Assembly (NCBI GenBank): GCA_029883045.1
Contig: JAOUJU010000008.1
Location: 1 to 16,145, forward strand
Reading direction: 5' to 3'
Source of the DNA: Rhodospirillaceae bacterium
GTDB taxonomy: Bacteria > Pseudomonadota > Alphaproteobacteria > Rhodospirillales > Magnetovibrionaceae
Length of the DNA: 16,145 bases
Part shown: positions 6,605 to 16,145 of the stretch, piece after piece
Numbering within the stretch: position 1 is the first letter of the stretch
Layout of the letters: every line of letters begins with the position of its first letter
Translations under genes and position numbers: made by a program
Notes under the pieces: generated by a model
What the model was told of the DNA's origin: nothing
What the model saw: the letters and a program-made list of their open reading frames with translations, nothing else
Database searches by the model: none

Positions 6605-6918
6605 CGTGGCCCAGGACTTGCCCTAGGGGGGGCAAAAAAGCCCTTAAAAAACAATCACTTTTTAGCTAAATTATGCTTCAGAAAAGGCTTCTGATTGGCA
6701 CTTCCTTTGCTATAATGACATTACCTTTTAAGGGGCCTGTCAAAAGCAGGAAAAAAGACCCAAAAAGCAAGCTAACGGGGCTGAATTCAAGAACGAATTT
6801 TATACCTAATTTAAGACCTAAGTGTAAGCCTGACTAAAACGGGGCGCCAACAGCCCAGACAAGCAAGCTGACGCAAAATGAAACTAAAAAAACAATTCGA
6901 CATTCAAGTGGACAGAAA
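6605..6918 (+). other. 314-bp dnaN leader region
   Basis: Between the dnaA terminator and dnaN lie an inverted repeat TTGCCC/GGGCAA (6618-6623, 6630-6635) without a following T run, the promoter at 6695-6716, a small CCTG/CAGG hairpin near 6736-6750, and a 13-bp near-direct repeat AAGCAAGCTRACG (6765-6777 and 6861-6873, one mismatch). A 14-codon ORF at 6878-6922 has a stop that overlaps the dnaN start. No larger gene is supported. From the promoter the untranslated leader would be nearly 200 nt, long for a housekeeping clamp gene. Confidence 0.6.
6695..6716 (+). promoter_or_regulatory. dnaN promoter: extended -10, also a sigma-54 consensus match
   Basis: TGCTATAAT (6708-6716) is a perfect extended -10. 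The -35 region for 17-bp spacing (6688-6693) is poor, which is usual for extended -10 promoters. The overlapping sequence TTGGCAC (6695-6701), 5 bp, TTGC (6707-6710) also fits the sigma-54 -24/-12 consensus, with GG and GC exactly 10 bp apart. A housekeeping promoter is the simpler reading; dual use is open. It is the first good promoter after the dnaA terminator. Confidence 0.6.
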
Positions 6919-6922
6919 ATGA
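6878..6922 (+). CDS. Possible 14-residue leader ORF coupled to dnaN
   Basis: ATG at 6878 opens 14 codons (MKLKKQFDIQVDRK) ending in TGA at 6920-6922, which shares bases with the dnaN ATG (6919-6921) as ATGA, the classic geometry of translational coupling. The dnaN ribosome site (GTGGA near 6908-6912) is weak, which would make coupling useful. No strong ribosome site precedes the small ORF either, and its length is within chance expectation. It is a low-confidence call. Confidence 0.25.
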   Translation: MKLKKQFDIQVDRK

Positions 6923-8034
6923 AATTAACCATCGAACGGGCGGCATTACTAAAATCTTTGGGCCATGTGCAAAACGTTGTAGAACGACGCAACACCATTC
7001 CCATTCTTTCCAATGTTAAGATTTCGGCAAAAGATGGCAAACTTAGCCTCAATGCCACTGATATGGATTTAGACATAATTGACGATACCGATGCGGCTGT
7101 TTCCCAACCAGGCGAAACCACCGCGCCGGCACATACGCTTTATGAAATTGTGCGCAAACTTCCCGATGGTTCAGAAGTTGAAATTGATGCAGCAAACAGT
7201 GATGGCAAGCTAACGTTACGTTCGGGCCGTTCGCGCTTTACCCTGTCATCGATTTCATCCAGCGAATTTCCGGTAATGTCGGGTGGCGATATGCCATCAA
7301 GCTTTTCAGTTTCTGCGGTGCAACTAAAAGAATTGATTGAGCGTACTCGCTTTGCAATTTCTACCGAGGAAACACGTTATTATCTAAATGGTATTTATCT
7401 GCACGAAGCGGTTGGCGATGGCCCGGTATTGCGCGCAGTTGCAACCGATGGCCACCGTTTGGCCTCAAGCGATATTGTTTTACCCAAAGGGGCAAAGGGC
7501 ATGCCCGGTGTTATTGTTCCACGTAAAACCGTTGGCGAGCTACACAAACTGATTGAGGAAACCGAAGGCGAAATTATGATTTCTCTTTCGGGGTCAAAAA
7601 TTCAGTTTTCATTTGATGGCGTTGTGCTGACATCAAAATTAATTGATGGCACCTTCCCCGATTATGAACGCGTAATCCCATCTGGTAACGACAAAGAATT
7701 GGTTGTTAACCGTAAGCAGTTTTCTGATTCGGTTGATCGCGTTTCGGCAATTTCAACCGAAAAATCCCGCGCCGTGAAAATGACGCTAGATGGAAAATCG
7801 TTGGTGTTGTCTGCTTCTAGCCCAGAAAGCGGTTCGGCAACGGACGAATTGGAAACCGGATATACAGGTGACAAATTAGAAATCGGTTTTAATTCAGCTT
7901 ATTTGCTGGAAATCACCCGCCAAATCGAAGGCGAAAATATGACGCTGACTATGTCGGATGCGGCTTCACCGACAATCATCCGCGAAGAAGGCGATAACAG
8001 CGCGCTTTATGTTCTTATGCCAATGCGTGTTTAA
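6919..8034 (+). CDS. dnaN: DNA polymerase III sliding clamp (beta subunit)
   Basis: The beta clamp is a ring-shaped homodimer that tethers DNA polymerase III and many repair proteins to DNA. The 371-residue protein has the expected three similar domains of about 120 residues each. It starts MKLTIERAALLKSLGHVQNVVERRNTIPILSNV, which is typical of the class, includes ATDGHRLA in domain II and GTFPDYERVIP in the domain II-III region, and ends with the conserved VLMPMRV, part of the partner-binding pocket. The length is normal, with no gaps or frameshifts. It starts the dnaN-recF-gyrB block. The stop codon lies inside a three-unit 13-bp tandem repeat, so TAA also occurs in both other frames just downstream. 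Confidence 0.98.
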   Translation: MKLTIERAALLKSLGHVQNVVERRNTIPILSNVKISAKDGKLSLNATDMDLDIIDDTDAAVSQPGETTAPAHTLYEIVRKLPDGSEVEIDAANSDGKLTLRSGRSRFTLSSISSSEFPVMSGGDMPSSFSVSAVQLKELIERTRFAISTEETRYYLNGIYLHEAVGDGPVLRAVATDGHRLASSDIVLPKGAKGMPGVIVPRKTVGELHKLIEETEGEIMISLSGSKIQFSFDGVVLTSKLIDGTFPDYERVIPSGNDKELVVNRKQFSDSVDRVSAISTEKSRAVKMTLDGKSLVLSASSPESGSATDELETGYTGDKLEIGFNSAYLLEITRQIEGENMTLTMSDAASPTIIREEGDNSALYVLMPMRV

Positions 8035-8063
8035 TGGGCGTGTTTAACGGGCGCGTTTAATAT
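8025..8063 (+). repeat. Three 13-bp tandem units over the dnaN stop codon
   Basis: The units are GCGTGTTTAATGG (8025-8037), GCGTGTTTAACGG (8038-8050) and GCGCGTTTAATAT (8051-8063). The first two agree at 12 of 13 positions, and the third keeps 9 of the first 10. The first unit encodes the last residues and the stop of dnaN. TAA recurs at 8032, 8045 and 8058, and because 13 is one more than a multiple of three, the copies stop all three forward frames. Confidence 0.8.
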
Positions 8064-8110
8064 TTTGGCATGATTGATAAGTGCATAATTAATGGTGGTT
8101 TTAATCTAAC

Positions 8111-9325
8111 GTGACACAGGGTCTTGCATCCGTTTCTAGTATTGCAGCAACTGCCCGTCAGGGGCGGTTAGCGGCAACACGGCTGACCCTTACCAATTTT
8201 CGTAATTACACCAACGCTCGGTTTGATACAGATGGCATGAGCGTGGTGTTAACAGGCGATAACGGTGCGGGTAAAACAAACTTTCTTGAAGCCATTTCTT
8301 TTTTAGTTCCGGGCAGCGGTCTGCGCGGGGCTAAACTTTCCGACGTCGCCAGCATCAATGGCAAACCGCTTGCGGGCGAAGCATTCGTGCGTTGGGGGGT
8401 TGCGGCCAACCTTCAGGGTAGCTCTGTTGAAACCATCGGTACCGGATTGGAAAAAATCCCCACCAGTGCTGTGCGGGCAAAGCGCGCCGTTCATGTCGAT
8501 GGCCAAGCGGTTCGCACCCAATCACAGTTGGCTGAACATTTTTCCTGTCATTGGCTTACCCCACAAATGGATCGTTTGTTTCAAGGTGGGTCTGATGGGC
8601 GTAGGCGTTTTCTTGATCGCTTGGTTTTTTCAATGGATCCGGCCCATGCCGGGCGCACGTCTGCTTATATGCATGCCATGCGTGAACGCGCGCGTTTGTT
8701 AAAAGATGGCAAAATGGATGACGCCTGGTTAAGCGCACTAGAAGAAACCATGGCAGCCAAGGGTGTAGCGGTGGCGGCTGCGCGCATGGACGTGGCTAAA
8801 CGTTTGGGTGATTTTTGTGAAAACCATGATGGCGCGTTCCCTGCAGCGCATTTGGTTATCGATGGTATGGTCGAAAATTTGTTGGAAAATAACCCGGCAT
8901 TGCAAGTTGAAGAGCGTATCAAAGATGTGCTTAAAACATCCAGAATTTCTGACGGACAAAAAGGTGCAACCGGAAGTGCAGCCGAAGGCAGGCTGTCACA
9001 CCAAAGTGACCTTGTTGTTACCCATTTATCTAAATCAGCACCTGCTGCTATGTGCTCTACTGGTGAGCAAAAAATGCTTTTAACTGGATTGGTGCTTGGG
9101 GCTGCCCGCCTAAGTGCGCTGGACGAAGGGCGCATCCCGGTATTGTTATTGGATGAAGTATGCGCGCATTTGGATGAACACCATTTAGGCGCATTGTTTG
9201 ACGAAGTTTTTGATATTGGCGCGCAAAGCTGGTTCACCGGAACCGATGCCAATTTATTTGTTGGGCTTAAGGGCCGGGCACGTTTCGCCGCAGTTGATGG
9301 CGGCAACATTACTATTAGCGAATAA
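8111..9325 (+). CDS. recF: DNA replication and repair protein RecF
   Basis: RecF is an SMC-like ATPase that, with RecO and RecR, loads RecA at single-strand gaps. The 404-residue product shows Walker A GDNGAGKTN (49-57), the ABC-type signature STGEQK (316-321) and Walker B VLLLDEVCAHLDE (D348, E349). The N-terminal strand LTLTNFRNYTNARF (about 25-38) precedes the P-loop as in the family. It is somewhat longer than the usual 360-390 residues, partly from about 20 extra N-terminal residues. The GTG at 8111 is the only usual start codon upstream of the conserved region, with GGTGG about 12 nt before it. It lies 76 bp after dnaN and 38 bp before gyrB, so it is probably co-transcribed with both. 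Confidence 0.96.
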   Translation: MTQGLASVSSIAATARQGRLAATRLTLTNFRNYTNARFDTDGMSVVLTGDNGAGKTNFLEAISFLVPGSGLRGAKLSDVASINGKPLAGEAFVRWGVAANLQGSSVETIGTGLEKIPTSAVRAKRAVHVDGQAVRTQSQLAEHFSCHWLTPQMDRLFQGGSDGRRRFLDRLVFSMDPAHAGRTSAYMHAMRERARLLKDGKMDDAWLSALEETMAAKGVAVAAARMDVAKRLGDFCENHDGAFPAAHLVIDGMVENLLENNPALQVEERIKDVLKTSRISDGQKGATGSAAEGRLSHQSDLVVTHLSKSAPAAMCSTGEQKMLLTGLVLGAARLSALDEGRIPVLLLDEVCAHLDEHHLGALFDEVFDIGAQSWFTGTDANLFVGLKGRARFAAVDGGNITISE

Positions 9326-9342
9326 TTTATTTAACCACTTGA

Positions 9343-11844
<2,502 letters not shown>

Positions 11845-11873
11845 GCGCCGTATTTTGGTGTCACTTAATTAAT

Positions 11874-13817
11874 ATGGCCAAGAAAACAACAAACAAATCA
11901 ACAAGCAAAACCGAAAAAAAATCTAACGACACAACCAAGCGCCCAGTTAAAAAACTATTGTACTGGGGCGCTGTTGCGTTCGTTTGGGGGGTTATACTTT
12001 TTTCGTCATTGTTGGGGGTTATTGCTTGGGGCTTGCCCGATGTGGACCAAGCCATTGCCGCCACTAAAAAACCAATTGTTCGGGTGTTAGCCGCCGACGG
12101 GGTTGAGCTCGCTTATTCTGGCGATATATATGCCCCACCAGTTGATATTTTAGACCTGCCACCGCAATTACCGCACGCCATTTTAGCAACCGAGGATAGG
12201 CGGTTTTACGACCATTTCGGCATTGATGTAATTTCGGTGGCGCGCGCGGTTTTTGTTAATGTTTGGGCTGGCTCCATTCGCCAAGGGGGTTCAACCATTA
12301 CCCAGCAGGCGGCAAAGAATTTATTTTTAACACCCCAACGCACCTTTAAACGCAAAGCCCAAGAAACAATTTTGGCATTATGGTTAGAAGCAAAATTTTC
12401 CAAAGATCAAATTTTTACAATTTATCTTAACCGGGTTTATTTTGGCGCAGGGGTCTATGGGGTAAACGGGGCGGCCAAACATTATTTTGGGGTTCCGGCA
12501 ACAAATCTAAATACGCTGCAATCGGCAATGTTAGCCGGAATGTTAAAAGGCCCTAATAAATATAATCCGGCCACCAACCCCAAGGTTGCGTTGACGCGCG
12601 CCCATCAGGTTTTGGCCAACATGGTAGCAGCCGGATACATTGACGAAGCCCATAGCATACGTGCCAAAAAAGAAAAACTTGGGGTGAAGTCGGCCAAACA
12701 ACGGCGCAGTAAAATGGCGCGTCATTTTACCGATTGGATTTTATCATTGGCACCTGATTATGTGACCCTTGATCAAGACATCACGGTAATAACAACTCTT
12801 AATTCTGGTTTACAGAAAAAAGCCGAAAAAATCGTTGCCAACTGGATGCGTGAAGGTGGCCCCGCGATGAAAGCAAACGCCGATGAGACGGCATTGTTAT
12901 CTCTTGCTCCCGATGGTGCAGTGCTGGCGATGGTGGGCGGCAAAAGCTGGAGGCAAAACAAATTTAACCACGCGGTTCAGGCAAGCCGCCAGCCCGGCTC
13001 GGCTTTTAAGCCAGTGGTGTTCTTGGCCGGATTAGAGGCGGGGCTTAAACCCGAAAGCACTTTTATCGATGAACCATTAACCGTTGACGGTTGGTCGCCC
13101 AAAAATTTCAAACGTGAACATTTAGGCCCAATAAGCATGAGCGATGCGCTTAGCCGTTCCATCAATACGGTTGCGGTACAAATTTCAGAGCGCGCAGGGC
13201 GGGAAAAGGTAAAAAATACTGCCCGCCGTTTGGGCTTAACTGGCGACCTTGTTTCCACGCCGGCGTTAGCGCTGGGCGTTAGCGGCACAAACCTGTTGGA
13301 ATTAACTTCTGCCTACGGGGTTATCGCCAACGGTGGTTTTGGCATTTGGCCTTATGCTATATCCGAAATTAAAGACGGGTCCGGAAATGTTATATATGCG
13401 CGTAGCGGTTCCGGGGCGGGACGAATTGTAAACCCCGAGCAAGTTAAACAAATGCGCAAAATGTTAGAAGGCGTAATAAGTTCCGATACAGGAACTGGAA
13501 AAAAAGCACGCATTGGCCATTTGGCCGCAGGCAAAACCGGAACCAGCCAAGATTATCGTGATGCATGGTTTGTTGGCTTTACCCCAGATTTGATCACCGG
13601 GGTGTGGGTTGGTAATGATGATGCCACCTCGATGAAAAATGTTACTGGTGGGTCGATACCTGCACAAATGTGGAAAGATTACATGGCCATTGCAAGCAAG
13701 CCAATTTATGCCTGGGCTGAAATACCAACGGACAAACAAATCGCCAGCGGTTCCACCGCTGGGCCAACCGGGCCTAATATTTTTGAAGTTTTATTTGAAA
13801 GCATCTTTGGAAAATAA
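11874..13817 (+). CDS. Class A penicillin-binding protein (glycosyltransferase/transpeptidase)
   Basis: This bifunctional peptidoglycan synthase of the PBP1A-like group has 647 residues. It has a Lys/Thr-rich cytoplasmic tail (1-27) and one membrane anchor (about 28-53). The GT51 glycosyltransferase domain shows ATEDRRFYDHFG (catalytic Glu E107), GGSTITQQ (138-145), RKAQE (160-164, second Glu E164) and a YLNRVYFG-type motif (184-191). The transpeptidase domain has SAFK (Ser376 nucleophile, Lys379), SIN (429-431) and KTG (554-556). All active-site motifs are present, so it should polymerise and cross-link glycan in the periplasm. It is compact compared with typical alphaproteobacterial PBP1A proteins, which carry an extra OB-fold region. 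It starts 29 bp after gyrB with a weak ribosome site, so read-through from the gyrB transcript is likely. The stop codon lies in a 16-bp tandem repeat. An mrcA-type name is possible but not assigned. Confidence 0.95.
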   Translation: MAKKTTNKSTSKTEKKSNDTTKRPVKKLLYWGAVAFVWGVILFSSLLGVIAWGLPDVDQAIAATKKPIVRVLAADGVELAYSGDIYAPPVDILDLPPQLPHAILATEDRRFYDHFGIDVISVARAVFVNVWAGSIRQGGSTITQQAAKNLFLTPQRTFKRKAQETILALWLEAKFSKDQIFTIYLNRVYFGAGVYGVNGAAKHYFGVPATNLNTLQSAMLAGMLKGPNKYNPATNPKVALTRAHQVLANMVAAGYIDEAHSIRAKKEKLGVKSAKQRRSKMARHFTDWILSLAPDYVTLDQDITVITTLNSGLQKKAEKIVANWMREGGPAMKANADETALLSLAPDGAVLAMVGGKSWRQNKFNHAVQASRQPGSAFKPVVFLAGLEAGLKPESTFIDEPLTVDGWSPKNFKREHLGPISMSDALSRSINTVAVQISERAGREKVKNTARRLGLTGDLVSTPALALGVSGTNLLELTSAYGVIANGGFGIWPYAISEIKDGSGNVIYARSGSGAGRIVNPEQVKQMRKMLEGVISSDTGTGKKARIGHLAAGKTGTSQDYRDAWFVGFTPDLITGVWVGNDDATSMKNVTGGSIPAQMWKDYMAIASKPIYAWAEIPTDKQIASGSTAGPTGPNIFEVLFESIFGK

Positions 13818-13890
13818 GACTTGGGGAAAATAAGGCTTGGGAAAAATAAGGTTCGGGGCGAATAAAGTTTTGGGCAAATAAAGTTTATTT
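13811..13890 (+). repeat. Five 16-bp tandem units between two convergent genes
   Basis: The units begin at 13811, 13827, 13843, 13859 and 13875. The first three read AAAATAAGACTTGGGG, AAAATAAGGCTTGGGA and AAAATAAGGTTCGGGG; the fourth and fifth are more diverged (CGAATAAAGTTTTGGG, CAAATAAAGTTTATTT). The period is exactly 16. TAA occurs at 13815 (the penicillin-binding protein stop), 13831, 13847, 13863 and 13879, which covers all three frames. The last unit runs into the stop codon of the convergent hldE (13885-13887). Confidence 0.88.
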
Positions 13891-13893
13891 CCC
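13872..13893. terminator. Candidate shared terminator between the convergent genes
   Basis: GGG, a bulged C, then AAATA (13872-13880) can pair with TATTT and CCC (13886-13893) across a 5-nt loop. The dyad is near-symmetric and sits at the 3' ends of both convergent genes, so it could serve either. There is no strong T run directly after it on the + strand, and the stem is mostly A-T. It is a weak candidate. Confidence 0.35.
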
Positions 13894-15369
13894 GTTCAAT
13901 TTATTGACCGTACCCGTGGTTGAATGGCCCTGTTTTATTTTTGCTAAATAAATTTTTCCGCCATAACTTTCAACTATGTCGCCACCCACCACCGTATCCT
14001 TGGTGTAATCGGCACCTTTTACTAAAATATTAGGTTGAAATGCCTTGATAAGTTTAATCGGGGTTTCTTCTGAAAAAATTACAATTCCATCAACCGCTGA
14101 CATTGCACCCAATACTTGGGCGCGCGATGTTTCGCCCTGTATGGGGCGGTTTTTACCTTTTAATTTTTTAACCGAACTATCGGAATTAAGTCCGACCACC
14201 AAACGGTCGCACTGGGCGCGGGCTTCGCTTAGTAATGAAATATGTCCGGGGTGAAGCAAATCAAAACAACCATTGGTAAAACCAACCGTCAGCCCCGCAT
14301 CGCGCCATGCGCTAATGCGCAATTGCATTTCTTGCATGCCCATGACCTTTGCTTCGGCGGCACCTAATTCGCGCTGATGGATGGTATGGCTCATTTCGCT
14401 GGAGCTAGCCGTCGCGGTTCCCGATTTTCCAACCACAATACCGGCAGCAATATTAGCCAGCTTTGCCGCTTGTTCTGGGGTGTTGCCCGTTGCTAGGCCT
14501 AAGGCCAAAACGGCGACAACCGTATCACCGGCACCCGATACATCATAAACGTCCAAACTTTCGGCCTTTAAATGAACAGGCGTTCCTTTGGCGGGAACTA
14601 ATGTCATTCCTTTTTCGCTACGCGTCGCTAAAACCGAACCGACCCCAGCCGATTTTATTATGCTGCGCGCAGCTTTAATAATTTCATCGTCGCTATCAAC
14701 CGCCATTCCTGTGGCTTCGGCTAGTTCTTTTTTGTTAGGGGTAATTATATCAACGCCACGATAGCGAGAAAAATCCCGCCCCTTTGGATCAGCAATTACC
14801 GGGACACCCGCCTTTGCCGCCATTTTAATGACGTGTCCCAATACGCTTTCAGATAATACCCCCTTGCCATAATCGGAAAGCACAATTGCACCAAATTTTT
14901 TTATATTGTTTTTAACGTGACTGATTATTTCGTTTTCACTGCTTTTATCAAGCGGGCTTGTATCCTCAATGTCGGCACGCATCATTTGCTGGGTGCCCGC
15001 AACAAAGCGCGATTTAATTGTTGTTGGTCGTCCGGGAATTGTTGCACTTAAAAAATCTATCGTGGCTAAATTGCGCACAAGGCGGGCGACCTCAACCCCG
15101 GCGCCGTCATCACCTAACACCGAAACTATTGCCCCGCTTGCACCCAAAGCGGAAATGTTGGCGGCCACGTTTCCACTGCCGCCAAGCATAATTTTTTCGT
15201 TTGTAATGTGCAAAATCGGGATAGGGGCTTCGGGGGAAATGCGATCAACCGTACCCTTGATATAACGATCAAGCATTATATCGCCAATGGTCAGCACGCG
15301 CGCATTTTTAAGCTGTTCAACCAGCGATGAAATATTACTTGTATCGGTATCTTTAATGTTTTTGCTCAA
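13885..15369 (-). CDS. hldE: Bifunctional heptose-7-phosphate kinase / heptose-1-phosphate adenylyltransferase HldE
   Basis: HldE makes ADP-heptose precursor for the lipopolysaccharide inner core. Its kinase domain phosphorylates D-glycero-D-manno-heptose 7-phosphate, and its second domain adenylylates the heptose 1-phosphate. The 494-residue protein has a ribokinase-fold N-terminal domain (about 20-325) with IGDIMLDRY near the start, GGSGNVAANI (63-72) and the catalytic SGAGDT (278-283, Asp282). The C-terminal nucleotidyltransferase domain (about 350-494) has TNGCFDLLHPGH (365-376, with HxGH) and a GHSTTGTV motif near the end. The start is a TTG at 15369, 16 nt after the upstream gene's stop. 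No ATG or GTG in frame lies before the conserved first strand except one GTG that would cut into it, so TTG is preferred. It is probably co-transcribed with the upstream nucleotide-sugar gene. Confidence 0.96.
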   Translation of the reverse strand: MSKNIKDTDTSNISSLVEQLKNARVLTIGDIMLDRYIKGTVDRISPEAPIPILHITNEKIMLGGSGNVAANISALGASGAIVSVLGDDGAGVEVARLVRNLATIDFLSATIPGRPTTIKSRFVAGTQQMMRADIEDTSPLDKSSENEIISHVKNNIKKFGAIVLSDYGKGVLSESVLGHVIKMAAKAGVPVIADPKGRDFSRYRGVDIITPNKKELAEATGMAVDSDDEIIKAARSIIKSAGVGSVLATRSEKGMTLVPAKGTPVHLKAESLDVYDVSGAGDTVVAVLALGLATGNTPEQAAKLANIAAGIVVGKSGTATASSSEMSHTIHQRELGAAEAKVMGMQEMQLRISAWRDAGLTVGFTNGCFDLLHPGHISLLSEARAQCDRLVVGLNSDSSVKKLKGKNRPIQGETSRAQVLGAMSAVDGIVIFSEETPIKLIKAFQPNILVKGADYTKDTVVGGDIVESYGGKIYLAKIKQGHSTTGTVNKLNGK

Positions 15370-15385
15370 TTGCTTTAGCTACCCA

Positions 15386-16145
15386 CTATTTTACTACAGA
15401 AGAAAAATATTCAATTGTTTTATCAAGACCCTGATCAAGGGAAATTTTTGGTTCCCACCCCAGCAATTTTTTTGCACGGGCAATATCGGGGCAACGCTGC
15501 ATTGGATCATCAACCGGTAAGTCTTTGAAAATCAACTTTGATTTTGATTTGGTTTTTTCAATTACTTTTTGGGCAAAATCTAAAATTGTGAATTCTTCAG
15601 GGTTGCCCAAGTTTACCGGTTGGCACGTTCCATCCGGGGCATCCATCAGGCGAATGAACCCATCTATTAGGTCATCAACATAACAAAATGACCTAGTTTG
15701 TTTTCCATCGCCATAAATAGTTATGTCTTCACCTTTTATTGCCTGAACAATAAAGTTAGAAACAACCCTGCCATCATTAGTAAGCATGTTTGCCCCATAG
15801 GTGTTAAATATTCGCGCAATGCGTATTTCAAGGCCAAGCTCCCGGTGATAATCGGAAAAAAGTGTTTCGGCACAACGTTTGCCCTCATCATAACAGGCGC
15901 GCGGGCCAATGGGGTTGACGTTTCCTAGATATTCTTCCGGTTGGGGGTGGACGGTCGGGTCGCCATAAACCTCAGAAGTTGATGCCTGAAATATTTTAGC
16001 CCCAACACGTTTGGCCAGACCCAACATGTTTATTGCCCCATGGACCGATGTCTTGGTGGTTTGCACTGGGTTGAACTGATAATGAATGGGGCTTGCCGGG
16101 CAGGCTAAATTATAAATTTCATCAACCTCGATATAAAGCGGGAAG
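15386..16145 (-). CDS. UDP-glucuronate decarboxylase-like SDR epimerase, 5' end outside the window
   Basis: This is an extended short-chain dehydrogenase of the UDP-xylose synthase group, which oxidises and decarboxylates UDP-glucuronate to UDP-xylose. About 252 residues are visible, and roughly 60 N-terminal residues, including the glycine-rich NAD-binding loop, lie beyond 16145. Reading in from the edge, the frame gives [20 protein letters not shown] and then [21 protein letters not shown], both characteristic of this group. TSEVYGDP, the catalytic YDEGK (Tyr-xxx-Lys), RIFNTYG, and [18 protein letters not shown] follow. The frame is open through to the window edge, so a GTG at 16066 is not the true start. 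The stop is TAG at 15386-15388, 16 nt before hldE. The product would feed surface polysaccharide synthesis. Related NAD-sugar epimerases are a less likely alternative. Confidence 0.93.
   Translation of the reverse strand, partial: FPLYIEVDEIYNLACPASPIHYQFNPVQTTKTSVHGAINMLGLAKRVGAKIFQASTSEVYGDPTVHPQPEEYLGNVNPIGPRACYDEGKRCAETLFSDYHRELGLEIRIARIFNTYGANMLTNDGRVVSNFIVQAIKGEDITIYGDGKQTRSFCYVDDLIDGFIRLMDAPDGTCQPVNLGNPEEFTILDFAQKVIEKTKSKSKLIFKDLPVDDPMQRCPDIARAKKLLGWEPKISLDQGLDKTIEYFSSVVK

Noticed and set aside
6715..6837. 40-codon basic open frame in the dnaN leader
   Set aside because: Its ATG overlaps the -10 element, so it would not be in the transcript from that promoter, and there is no ribosome site.
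8665..9309. 214-codon open frame antisense to recF
   Set aside because: It lies fully inside recF with its motifs on the other strand; the composition is that of a reverse-frame shadow and no family is recognisable.

Overview
The window is chromosomal DNA from an alphaproteobacterium. The protein sequences (DnaA, DnaN, RecF, GyrB, UbiE, UbiB, MutM, S20) read as alphaproteobacterial, and the order ubiB-ubiE / mutM ... rpsT-dnaA-dnaN-recF-gyrB is familiar from that class. Base composition is moderately AT-rich, and intergenic stretches are very AT-rich. This would suit a free-living, possibly marine, Rhodospirillales-like lineage, but the exact taxon cannot be fixed by eye. No tRNA, rRNA, CRISPR array, insertion sequence or prophage gene was seen.

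Layout. (1) 47-2384, leftward: ubiE then ubiB, two steps of ubiquinone metabolism. (2) 2431-3729, rightward: mutM (fpg), a DNA repair glycosylase whose C-terminal zinc finger is altered, and a small exported protein of unknown function. (3) 3760-4232: rpsT as its own transcription unit, with a good promoter and a terminator. (4) 4233-5047: about 800 bp without a convincing gene, holding DnaA-box-like sites, a roughly 21% GC tract, short iteron-like repeats and several inverted repeats. It is a candidate dnaA control region and possibly a replication origin. (5) 5048-6604: dnaA, closed by a very strong terminator. (6) 6605-13817: a long leader with a promoter, then dnaN, recF, gyrB and a class A penicillin-binding protein, all rightward and probably largely co-transcribed. 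(7) 13885-16145, leftward: hldE and a UDP-glucuronate decarboxylase-like gene cut by the window edge. These two supply nucleotide-sugar precursors for lipopolysaccharide or capsule and converge on the penicillin-binding protein gene.

The central block gathers replication initiation (DnaA), the sliding clamp (DnaN), gap repair (RecF) and supercoiling (GyrB). The flanks add respiratory quinone synthesis and envelope synthesis.

No new multi-gene system was found. The points most worth a second look are: short tandem repeats laid over stop codons (three 13-bp units at the end of dnaN and five 16-bp units at the end of the penicillin-binding protein gene, both giving TAA in all three forward frames); the MutM zinc finger, where two expected cysteine positions are Arg; the possible origin upstream of dnaA; and the dnaN leader, which has an extended -10 that also matches a sigma-54 promoter and a 14-codon upstream ORF whose stop overlaps the dnaN start as ATGA.
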